Source: Phymorhynchus buccinoides | Lineage: Eukaryota; Mollusca; Gastropoda; Neogastropoda; Raphitomidae | DNA: 64,000 nt | Direction: 5' to 3' | Assembly: GCA_017654935.2 (NCBI GenBank) | Contig: CM065713.1 | Span: forward strand, 21,754,599-21,818,598 | Shown here: positions 54,715 to 64,000 of the stretch, in pieces | Layout of the letters: each line of letters starts with the position of its first letter | Position numbering within the stretch: position 1 is the first letter of the stretch | Notes under the pieces: model-generated | What the model was told of the DNA's origin: nothing | What the model saw: the letters and a program-made list of their open reading frames with translations, nothing else | Database searches by the model: none | Program-made: the position numbers and the translations under genes

Positions 54715-55342
54715 AAAGGGAGAACAACCGATCCCAGGGATCGGGTAGTTCTCGTCACAAAAGCTCTGCCTGGCGGTGGCTCGCACAACAGGGAACAAAG
54801 AAGGGAGAACCGTCTCTGTCGCCAGCTGTGATTCAAATGCAGCGCACGCGTATCGTAAGTTTGTGTTTTACGTCCTCTCGACCTGGGAAGGCACATATGG
54901 GACATCATTGCAGCACACGTTCAGCGCCTCATCTCTTTTATAGTCTGGCCGTGCCTTTAAAGGGAGGCTCGTTCTCAATTTTCTTTTTAAAACCCGAACT
55001 TCAGGCAAAGGCGGACACTTGTAAAAAAAACCTTGAATTCAGGCACTGGCCTGAAGAGAAGCACCCATGTAGGAAAGAGGAATAAGAGGGGAGGGGGGGG
55101 GGAGTACATAAATTTCTAGGGACCTCGGTGGCTTGGAGTCGATAGAGAAACGGAGAGACGGGTCGGTTGGCCGGCCACGTACGCACACCCAACAGCTGCA
55201 AGGCACACACAGGGTGAGAGGGGGGAAGGATGGTATTAGCGATTAGGGTGATGATGATGATGATGATGATGTCGATGACGATGATGATGACGATATTAAG
55301 TCAGACAACCAGCACCAGGTAGACAATAAAAATGAAGACAAC

Positions 55343-55562
55343 CAGGGCTCCCAATCGTCCCGCAAAACAAGGGGTCCCAGGGACTCCTTCACTTACGGCA
55401 TAGAGGGTCGTAGAGGCGGGATAGAGGGTCCCAGTGGCATTGCTGAACGCTAAAAAGAATTGTTATAGTGCCTCCCTGGGACCCCCTGCACTTTCTTTTA
55501 GAGGGTCCTTTAGGATTTTAGCACTTCATAGACCCCCCAAGTCGGGGTCCCTGGGAGCCCTG
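55343..55562 (+). mobile_element. MITE with CAGGGCTCCCA ends
   Basis: Flanks GACAAC and GACAAT form a 6-bp duplication with one mismatch. Same family as 1749-1966. Confidence 0.83.
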
Positions 55563-55589
55563 GACAATATTAGGTCAGACAACAAACAC

Positions 55590-55775
55590 GGATGATGATC
55601 ATGATGATGATGAAGATGATGACAATGATGACGATGATGAAGATGATGATGACGAAGAAGATGATGATGATGACAATGATGATGATGATGAAGATGAAAA
55701 TGATGACAATGATGATGACAATGATGATGAATGATGACAACAATGAAGACGATGATGATAATGATTATAGAGATG
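55590..55775 (+). repeat. (GAT/GAC/GAA)n trinucleotide repeat
   Basis: Imperfect GAT repeats; a shorter run is at 55250-55290. Met/Asp- or His-rich frames are artefacts. Confidence 0.95.
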
Positions 55776-55919
55776 CCTCCCCTACTTTCTTTCTTTTCAG
55801 GAACCAAAAAAACAAAACAAAAATTAAAAATCCGTGGGAGATAATTTTTTCCTGTCAGACCACTGCCTGAACCGGCTGCACCAAACTGCCTGAACTCAGG
55901 CTTCAGGCATAGCCACATA

Positions 55920-57420
55920 CAGACCTGCTTCTACAGCCTTTCAACATGCACTAATAATATCAAATAAATCCATGCACTAAGTGGACTTACATCCTAAAAA
56001 GAATACTCGGCAACCAACTAAAAAATATTTTTTAAATTTTTTTGGGCTGTCCCATCTTCTGGGCCGTACAGTGGCCCACGCCGCTCATTCCGAATCCCAA
56101 CTCGCAGCCACACCTCTGCACGTTCAGGTCGCAGAACCCGACCGAGACCAGTAGTCCAAGAGGAGCTAATCTATGTTAGGCGGCCAGGAGGCAACCAACC
56201 GAGGAGACACTGCACTGCTGCTGAGTTACTTCGGTGGGGTTCAGTGGAGCCTGTTCAGGACACCACCTGCTAAAGCACCCTACTGATGACACTATTCTTT
56301 TAGTCACGGAGGCAGCGTGAGTGAGGTCCTCCTCCGTGGGCGCCACCACGACCGTCCATCGACAGCTCCCCAGAACACACTGATCCCCATGACTTTGACC
56401 CGAACGCACCAAGGCATAGACTGGATCGGAAACCGAAACTGAGGTCACCATGAGAGCAAGGCTTGCAAAGCCACAGAATTTGAGACATTTTTCTTTTTAA
56501 TGATTGATGGAAATGAGGCGGATGACTATGATGATGATGATGATGATAAAACTAAAATTTAACCAATACGCCAATTCTTGTGTCCACATGCGACACAATG
56601 ATTGATGGAAATGAGGCGGATGACTATGATGATGATGATAAATAATTTAACCAATACGCCAATTCTTGTGTCCACATGCGACACAAGCGGCCACATACAC
56701 CCCTGCTTCTAGCTCTACAGCCTTGCAACATGCACTTAAAATGTAAAATAAATGCATGCACTAAGGGGGGGGGTTACATCCTAAAAAGTACCAGTATACT
56801 CCGTAACCGACTAAATTTGAAAAATACGCCAATTCTTGTGTCCACATGCGACAACAAACATCACAGCTTCTACAGCCTTGCAACACGCACATATAATGTC
56901 AAATAAATGCATGTACTAGGGGGACTTAATCCTAAAAAGGGTAAAGGTCAAGATGTGCCACCCCCCCCCCCCTACCTATCTCGGTTAATTCTATTTTTCC
57001 GTTATTGCCTTTGTGACCCTACATAAAGCTGTATTTTAGGAACATTTTTAGCTAATAACCTTTTTGGAATACTAACCCTAGCCCTAACCCTAGCCCTAAA
57101 CCTAACCCTACCCCCCACCCTATAAGACGGAAAAACGCAACGAACCACAACTGTGACAAATCGCGGTGTACTGCAGTACATAGTGGGGGGTAGGGTTAGG
57201 TTTAGGGCTAGGGTTAGTATTCCAAAAAGGTTATTAGCTGAAAATGTTCCTAAAATACAGCTTTATGTATGGTAAGAAAGGCAAAAATGGAAAAATAGAA
57301 TTAACCGAGAAATGCAACGACCCTAAAAAGTATACTCGGTAATTGACTAAAATTCTACAAATACGCCAATTCTTGTGTCCACACGCGACACAAGCGGAGG
57401 CACTGAATGGCTGACCCAAC
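55920..57420 (+). repeat. Diverged tandem repeat of about 170 bp, four or five copies
   Basis: Recurring words TACAGCCTTGCAACATGCAC, AATAAATGCATGCACTA, ATCCTAAAAAG, ATACGCCAATTCTTGTGTCC and ACATGCGACAC. A foldback element (56940-57321) is inserted in one copy, and 56490-56690 has its own local duplication. Confidence 0.8.
56940..57321. mobile_element. Foldback element with telomere-like units, copy 2
   Basis: Flanked by CCTAAAAAG on both sides (9 bp). Same arms as 26283-26707, but the loop with TGTACTGCAGTACA is in the opposite orientation. Confidence 0.85.
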
Positions 57421-57532
57421 AATAGCACTAACAGCGATACACACACATACACACAAAATGTCTTGTTAAATAACAGTTCCTGAATACGTCAGACGCACAC
57501 ACCATACTGTGATAATAGTACTCAGGGTAGGA

Positions 57533-57534
<2 letters not shown>

Positions 57535-57570
<36 letters not shown>

Positions 57571-58040
57571 GTGGTGTGTGCATGCATGCTCATGTGTGGA
57601 TGTATTCATGAGTATACTTGTACATGAAACATGCATTCATGTGTGCATGCGAGTCCATGTACATGACTGTGTGTACGGTGTACGTGCAAGCATGTGCGTA
57701 AACATGCATATATGCATGCATGCAAGTCCATATGTGTGTGTGTGTGTGTGTGCGCGTGTGCGTGTGTGTATGTGTGTATGCGTGTGTGTGTGTTATTTCG
57801 TGTGGTTTCAGGGTTCAGTGTGCACATACACTGCATAATGTGCAAGAGCGTGTGTGCAGAAATGTTCACAGAACACTGTTGCATACAAACCCTGCCCTGA
57901 CATGCAAGGTGATAAAATAAATTCAAGACAACATGCAAAATGTAGCGCGCGTACGCACGCACACACACACTACAAAAATAGACACTCTAAAGCATGTGCC
58001 CACACGCACTGACACACACACACGCGCGCGCGCGCACACA
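57535..58040 (+). repeat. (GT)n, CATG-rich and (CA)n tracts
   Basis: GT runs at 57535-57568 and 57733-57792; CA and CG runs at 57955-58040 reach to within about 20 bp of the e2 donor. Confidence 0.88.
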
Positions 58041-58057
58041 TGATAAATTATACTAAC

Positions 58058-58129
58058 CTGGTCATCGTCAGAGTTGACGTCTTCATCATCAATGGTGATG
58101 ATCTGTTCAGACTGCATCGGGGCACAATC
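58058..58129 (-). CDS. ARHGEF11/12-like: Exon e2: acidic segment before the RGS-like domain
   Basis: This 72-bp exon encodes DCAPMQSEQIITIDDEDVNS then DDDQ. It sits where LARG has IIGPEEDYDPGYFNNESD, the acidic strip just before RH. In p115-RhoGEF that region is needed for GAP activity toward G-alpha 13. The acceptor TGTGTGTGCAG is at 58130 and the donor CAG|GTTAGT at 58057. Both borders are phase 0, so the exon could be skipped without a frameshift, which would remove the acidic strip. Confidence 0.93.
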
Positions 58130-58289
58130 CTGCACACACACGCACACACACACAAACATTAGCTTTGTGTGAGCAAATCACTTCAACTCTTCTAGCACCA
58201 TGTACTTTTTTTACCGCTCTTGGTTGTCCATTGCATCTCAACCGACAAGAGGGGGGGTTAACAATTTTTTCGAGTGTACATGCATTGCT

Positions 58290-58535
58290 TTAACCCTTTC
58301 ACCGCCAATGTCGCATTTATGCACCACAAAAGTTTAACACCCATGTCACTGAAAGGCATCAAATCAGGGCCTATTATCTGAAGACCCTATTTTCTTCATT
58401 TTCGGAAGTAAGGCTAGGCCTAATGTTATACATGTCAGAGAGGCATTCCCAATATTGCTGATAAAAAAATGTTCTCTACCCAGTTAAGCTTAAGGGTATT
58501 TTTGGCTGAAAAATGGCTGGCGGCGAAAGGGTTAA
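58290..58535 (+). mobile_element. TTAA/CCCTTTCACCGCCA element
   Basis: Complete copy, TTAACCCTTTCACCGCCAAT to GGCGGCGAAAGGGTTAA. Confidence 0.88.
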
Positions 58536-58644
58536 CGCTTTCAACACAACCCCTCTCGCTGCTCCGCATTCCCTCAGGACAGTGCAGTCAGGGAGTAGAA
58601 ATTCCCTCAGGAGACACGCATTGCGCCCTTTTCAATAAATTCTC

Positions 58645-58892
58645 TTAACCCTTTCGCCGCCAGCCATTTTTCAGCCCAACAAAATATCATCAAACTTAAC
58701 TAGGTAGAGACAAACAATTATCTCCAATATTGGGAATTCATCTGTGACATGTTTAACATTAGGTCTATCCTTACATCCCAAAATTAAGAAACTAGGGTCT
58801 TTGGATAACAGGTCCTGATCTGATGCCTTTTAGCGACATGGGTGTTAAACCATTGTGGTGCATAAATGCGACATTGATGGTGAAAGGGTTAA
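58645..58892 (-). mobile_element. TTAA/CCCTTTCACCGCCA element, inverted
   Basis: Complete copy in the opposite orientation, 110 bp from the previous one. The two face each other and could form a long hairpin. Confidence 0.88.
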
Positions 58893-58988
58893 ACAATCTG
58901 GAGCTGATCACAGTGACTTTATTTTTGCATAGTGGTTTAGATTAATCTTTAATCCTTTAATTTGAAAACCAACTTGTTGAATTGTGTT

Positions 58989-59056
58989 CAACCCTTTCAC
59001 CGCCAATGTCGCAATTATTTTGTTGGGCTGAAAAATGGCTGGCGGCGAAAGGGTTC
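58989..59056 (+). mobile_element. 70-bp deletion derivative of the same family
   Basis: AACCCTTTCACCGCCAATGT joins directly to GGGCTGAAAAATGGCTGGCG and GCGAAAGGGTT; the interior is gone. Confidence 0.82.
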
Positions 59057-59636
59057 AGCGAATGAGTTGAAAGCAGCCACACCACTGTCTGCCTCAGGGA
59101 CATTTTGCCTGCAACTAACATACTAGCAGCGTGTCGGCAATGGTAAAGGATAAATCTGTGTCGATTATTCTACTTTTTCACAGAAAGTTTGCAAGTCAAG
59201 TCATTTTCTCACAACTCTCCTATCTAGTTCTTCTACAAGCCTACAATGAAAAGCGCGTAAACTTGCGCAACGTTCCCTTTTTTAAAAATATTTTTTAATT
59301 CTACCAATAAATTGTAGTGCTTAATTCTTCTTCTTCTTCAGCGATCGATGTAGTAGTGCTTAATAAACCACACTAACAATTTTTGGGAGAGAGAGAGAGA
59401 AAAAATTACGGTCAAAAGATTAAGCACTCTCTGTCGTGGAGAAGATGCAAAAGCAGCAAAGGAACGAAGAACACGAGTTACTGCATTATACTGAAATGTA
59501 CTCAAACCCGTGTTATGCTACTAACAGGATGCTGCGGAAATCGAAACACAAATCAACAACAAAAATCAAAGGCAGTTAAGGGAAGAAAAAACCCACACCC
59601 ACCGATATGCTACAAAAAGACCCCCCTCACCCACCC
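59057..59636. other. Intron with no gene; one arm of a 40-bp direct duplication
   Basis: TTATGCTACTAACAGGATGC and TGCGGAAATCGAAA at 59513-59548 recur at 60119-60153. Confidence 0.6.
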
Positions 59637-59968
59637 ACCCTCTCTCTCTCTCTCCCTCCCTCTCTCCCTGCCTCTCTCTCTCCCTGCCTCTCTCTCTCTC
59701 CTCTCTCTCTCTCCTCTCTCTCTCTCCTCTCTCTCTCTCCCCCTCTCCCTCCCTCTCTTTCTCTCTCCCTCCCACTCTCTCTCTCCCTCTCTCTCTCTCC
59801 CTCCCTCCCACTCTCTCTCTCTCCCTCCCTCTCTCTCTCTCTCTCCCTCCCACTCTCTCTCTCTCACTCTCTCCCCCCCCTCTCCCTCTCTCTCCCCCTC
59901 CCACTCTCTCTCTCTCTCCCTCCCTTCTCCCTCCCTCCCTCCCTCCCTCCCTCCCTCCCTCCCTCCCT
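59637..59968 (+). repeat. (CT)n/(CCCT)n tract
   Basis: CT and CCCT units for about 330 bp. The Ser/Leu/Pro- or Arg/Glu-rich frames are artefacts. Confidence 0.97.
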
Positions 59969-60307
59969 ACTCTCAACGGCAGATAACACACACGCGCACA
60001 TACATACATACACATGTGCGCGCGCATGAGCCCTCTCTGCGTATGTATATTCAGTACTAGGCCTATACGTAGTAGAACTACGCCGGCCTCCCCACCCCAC
60101 CCCCACACTCCTTTTTGTTATGCTACTAACAGGATGCTGCGGAAATCGAAAAACAAACCAAAAAAAGAAAGAACAGGCCAATGTCATAACTTCCGATTCA
60201 ACCACTGTAACCGCGTCACGTAACTCAAGTCACATCCGAGTTTCTGTGTGAATATCCAAAATGGTTGCACATCGCCTGAATGATGTAATGCGCTAAAAAC
60301 AAAATGG

Positions 60308-60478
60308 TACAGTGGAACCTCCCTTATAAGACCTTAAAAAATCATCCAAAGGGAGGGGTCTTATACGGGAGGTAATTTTAATACTTACATTTACAAAGAA
60401 GGGCAATGTCTCAGAGAATAGGTCTTATGTGGGAGGGGGCCTTATAATGGGAGGTCTTACAAGGGAGGTTCCACTGTA
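60308..60478 (+). mobile_element. Pogo/Tigger-like MITE
   Basis: TA flanks; CAGTGGAACCTCCCTTATAA and AAGGGAGGTTCCACTG. Confidence 0.87.
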
Positions 60479-60629
60479 TTATGAAAGATCAGTGCAAAAC
60501 CACAACTGGAAAATCAACAGGAGGAGTAACGCAGCGCTGTCACTAAGCACTTTACCCACTTTTTTTAAAAACTATAAGACGATACTGGAGTATAAATGGA
60601 AATATTGTCGCAGAGGTAAGACGGAGCAC

Positions 60630-60925
<296 letters not shown>

Positions 60926-61119
60926 AAAAGTACAGTGCTTGAAGGCCACACACACAGTACCGTACATGTAGTAACCTTGAAGAGTGGCTATCCTCACTAT
61001 CTATGGCAGTTGGGGAGGGTGACATTGTTAGATGGGAGCTGGGCTGGTTGACTGGTTATCAAACACAGCCTTATCTTCAGCAAACAGACCAGCTGCCTAC
61101 ACACATGCTTGCCCTGAAC

Positions 61120-61389
61120 GCATGTGCACGCACAAACGCATGTACATGCACGCGCGCATGCACACACATTCTTACAAGCATGCGCGGACGTGCAGAACTT
61201 ACGCGCGCGTGCGCACACACACACACACACTCTCTCTCTGGTGTGCACACACACACACACACACACACTCTTGTGCGCACACGCACACACACACACACAC
61301 AGAGACACACACACTCTCTCTCTCTCTCTCTCTCTCTCCCTCCCTCTGTCTTGCATGCACACGCGCACACACACATACATACTGTTACA

Positions 61390-61456
<67 letters not shown>

Positions 61457-61487
61457 TGTACACACACACACACACACACTCACTCAC

Positions 61488-61554
<67 letters not shown>

Positions 61555-61590
61555 CGCACACGCACACGCACACACACACACACATCGACA
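61120..61590 (+). repeat. Compound (CA)n/(CT)n tracts
   Basis: Alternating CA and CT runs, including two CT blocks of 40 or more units (61392-61453, 61490-61552). Not coding. Confidence 0.96.
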
Positions 61591-61915
61591 GCTGATGTTA
61601 ACTGGCACATCATCGATTCCCCTGACACTCAAGCACTGATATCATATAAAAAAACTGATATGAAATCAAGGCATTTACACACACACCCCCCCCCTCTCCC
61701 CCCTCGCCACTTTCTGGGTTCCACACCCTTCTTCCTATCTGTGTGTGTCGGTTCTTTTGTCCTTTACCAGTGCCTGTGTACCTTTAGAGATAACTGAGCA
61801 GGGTCAAGGATAACCAGAAAGGCAAAGCCTTCAAGGCTCACTCGCTTTGCATTTTAAGAGATAGATCCAAATGCATCCATATGAAATCCAACGTTCTTAC
61901 AGAGCTGGGAGTGCC

Positions 61916-61918
<3 letters not shown>

Positions 61919-61991
<73 letters not shown>
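61919..61991 (+). repeat. (GA)n microsatellite
   Basis: About 36 GA units. Confidence 0.96.
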
Positions 61992-61993
<2 letters not shown>

Positions 61994-62230
61994 GAATCAT
62001 GAATTTAAGAGATGGATAGAACGTGGTATGAAAGTTTTTTGTGCCCGAGATTTCAGTTTGAGATTATAAGGCGCGTGCACACACACACAACCAAATTTTA
62101 CACAAATTTCAGATTTTGTGACCGCATGTTACAAGGCGCACCTGATCATAATGTGCACCCCCCCCTCCCCCCCTCCCCCCCTCGCTATATCACTTTATTG
62201 TTCGGAACATTCCGTACCATATTTTCTTAC

Positions 62231-62400
62231 TACAGTGGAACCTTCCTTAATAAAAGACCTTCAAAAATCCTCCAAAATGAGGTCTTATAAGGGAGGGGTC
62301 TTATATGGGAGGTAATTTTAATACTTGCAAAGAAGGGCAATGTCTCAGAAAAGTAGGTCTTATATGGGAGGGGGGGTTTATAATGGGAGGTTCCACTGTA
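62231..62400 (+). mobile_element. Pogo/Tigger-like MITE
   Basis: TA flanks; CAGTGGAACCTTCCTTAATA and GGGAGGTTCCACTG. Confidence 0.84.
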
Positions 62401-62776
62401 TTGCTGTTGTTGTTGCTGTGGTACCCTGGCTAAAAGACTCCAGGGACCATCCCAACAGCGGAAGTACTTGAACACTATGGTACAAATGCACCAGCTACGG
62501 ATGAGAGAACATTACGTGCGTGACCGTTTTTGATTACCCCGCCACGTGGGCAGCCACAAGTGCATCAGCTACGGATGACAACACTACGTGCGCGACCGTT
62601 TTTGACTACCCCCCGCCACTTGGGCAGCCACATTCCGACTTCGGAGGACCACTGTACATTATTATTCATATTGTAAAAAAAAAAAAAATACTAAAACAAA
62701 AAGTATCGCCTTATAGTCCGGAAAATACGATGTGTGTATATATTTAAAAAAATCTATTAAAAAAAAATCTACTGAC

Positions 62777-62992
62777 ATCGATGGCGGAGTCTGTGCGCGA
62801 GCTCAGACTGTTGCTGTCCTCGGTGGTGGTGATGGTGATGGAGGAGGAGGTGGAGGCCCCGCGGCCGTGGTGGTGGTGGTGGTGGTGGTGGTGGTGGTGG
62901 TTGTCGGGGTGGACGGGGGTGGGGGAGAGGGAGGGGGAGGTGTGGGGTGAGTCCGACATGCTGCCCAGGTCAGACACGGGCAGGGAGGCGGC
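62777..62992 (-). CDS. ARHGEF11/12-like: Exon e1: Ser/Pro-rich linker with 11 histidines
   Basis: This 216-bp exon encodes AASLPVSDLGSMSDSPHTSP, SLSPTPVHPDN, eleven His (CAC repeats at 62867-62899), GRGASTSSSITITTTEDSNS and LSSRTDSAID. The acceptor TTTTTTTGCAG is at 62993 and the donor GAT|GTCAGT at 62776. Both ends are phase 0 and fit e2. It is the first exon seen, not the true first exon, since no start codon context is present. In the family this is the disordered stretch between PDZ and RH. Homology is weak; it is called from splice sites, phase and codon-like content. Confidence 0.87.
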
Positions 62993-63119
62993 CTGCAAAA
63001 AAACCACACACACGCGCGCGCGCGCCAATGAAAGTTAGGGTTCGTACACATTTGTCAATACCGAAATTCACAAACCTTCAAAGGCCGTTTGAAAGACAAG
63101 ACTTTTAAGATTCAGATTA

Positions 63120-63266
63120 ATTAACCCTTTTGTCGCCAGTGTCGTGGTGTAGAGTGGCACAGTGGTATCGCGTTCGCTTCGTGTCAAGTAAACCCGAGTT
63201 CAAACCTGGGTGCTAGGGGATTTTTTCCTCTCATTGTGCACTAGGCCTTGACGGTCTGAACGTGGA

Positions 63267-63297
<31 letters not shown>

Positions 63298-63753
63298 CGT
63301 GTGCCCATGCACTTAGCATACGCTAAACCCAGTGGCAACGAAAAAGTTGTCATTTGGTCAAAATTTATACACCCCCCCCCCCCCCCCCCCCCTCCCTCAT
63401 CAATGACAAAAAATCGCATACAAAAATAATAAAAAATAAAAATTGGGTGGCGCGCCTCTGGCTGTGACGCGCTCTCCAGGTGGGAGCAACCTGAATTTCA
63501 CAGAGATGCCTCTGTGACTATAAAGTACCTAATACCTAATACCTCTTGGCACCACGATGATTTCACACCCATGTCACTGAAAGGCATCAAATGAGGGTCT
63601 GTCAACCGATGACCGTATGTTGTTAATTTCGGGAGGTATGTCATGCATGTCAGAGAGGAGGAATCCCCAATATTGCTGACGGGATCTTTTCTCTACCCAT
63701 GTAAGTTTAATGGAAAGGTTTGGCTGAAAAATGGCTGGCGTTGAAAGGGTTAA
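63120..63753 (+). mobile_element. TTAA/CCCTTTCACCGCCA element split by a SINE
   Basis: The left end TTAACCCTTTTGTCGCCAGT is separated by the SINE at 63151-63540 from the rest (TTGGCACCACGATGATTTCA … GTTGAAAGGGTTAA). Confidence 0.83.
63151..63540 (+). mobile_element. tRNA-derived SINE, nearly full length
   Basis: Pol III-type box A (TGGCACAGTGG) and box B (GAGTTCAAACC) lie near the 5' end with tRNA-like spacing. The body has GCACTAGGCCTTGACGGTCT and CTTTCGGATGAGACGATAAA, a C run, CGCGCTCTCCAGGTGGGAGC and a TAATACC tail. Shorter copies are at 42066-42408 and 326-413. Confidence 0.85.
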
Positions 63754-63764
63754 GATTAAAGCTA

Positions 63765-63830
63765 TAGCCCCGTCGACAACAAAGGCCATGTCAGGGCTGT
63801 CACCACGTTAAATCTTACCACGTGTTAAAA
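63765..63830 (+). repeat. Short repeat around GGCCATGTCAGGGCTGTCAC
   Basis: Third copy of the segment at 1405-1470. Confidence 0.55.
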
Positions 63831-64000
63831 AGGTATAAAAACCCAAGGTTAAAAACAACATTTTTGTTGCTAAAATACTTTTGTTAAAAAAACATTAATC
63901 AATCACAAACTGAGCAAGTAAAAACATGACACGTCCAGATTTAAAAACATCACAGTAGCTAACATCGAGTGAAAAATATGAATGTCTTTCAAGTAATTAA

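Noticed and set aside
63151..63225. A possible tRNA gene (box A and box B present)
   Set aside because: It does not close into a cloverleaf acceptor stem and continues into the SINE body shared with 42066-42408.

Overview
The window is animal nuclear DNA, most likely from a lophotrochozoan and probably a gastropod mollusc. That guess rests on very large introns, dense short inverted-repeat elements, SINEs, long CA/GA/CT runs, and a RhoGEF that has a C1 domain. The species cannot be fixed from the sequence alone. There are no prokaryotic features.

The only real host gene I can support runs on the minus strand through the whole window. It is a PDZ-RhoGEF/LARG-type Rho guanine nucleotide exchange factor (ARHGEF11/12 family, equivalent to fly RhoGEF2). 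Sixteen consecutive coding exons were found, called e1 to e16 in transcript order: 62777-62992, 58058-58129, 46307-46414, 43064-43168, 40765-40942, 39580-39682, 37944-38127, 36371-36479, 34811-34951, 24260-24397, 10382-10505, 8627-8678, 7185-7216, 4353-4430, 3230-3432 and 469-618. All have GT/AG borders, and the intron phases agree at all fifteen junctions. They give 1993 coding bases (664 codons plus one base): a Ser/His-rich linker, an acidic segment, an RGS-like (RH) domain (e3-e7), a complete C1 zinc domain (e8-e9), a disordered Ser-rich linker (e10-e15) and the start of the DH domain (e16). The N-terminus, where this family has a PDZ domain, should lie beyond 64000. The rest of DH and the PH domain should lie below position 1.

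About 97% of the window is intron filled with repeats. The groups are: (1) TTAA-flanked inverted-repeat elements with CCCTTTCACCGCCA ends; (2) TA-flanked pogo/Tigger-like elements with CAGTGGAACCTCCC-type ends, one relative keeping a broken transposase DNA-binding region; (3) several families with CAG-starting ends, many flanked by an exact or near-exact 6-bp target duplication; (4) a tRNA-derived SINE and a GAA-tailed retroposon; (5) foldback elements; (6) minisatellites and microsatellites, including large ones at 19080-20125, 28612-31383 and 43169-44950.

The most unusual feature is that at least seven of the sixteen exons (e3-e7, e9, e14) have extra partial copies in the neighbouring intron. 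In six of them the copies form tandem arrays that start at a splice junction and carry that junction plus the adjoining exon end. Exon e7 is amplified outward from both ends and also has a nearly full-length second copy. The copies keep the splice-site dinucleotides, so the gene is surrounded by decoy splice sites. Long open frames in the window come from these arrays and from simple repeats; they are not genes.
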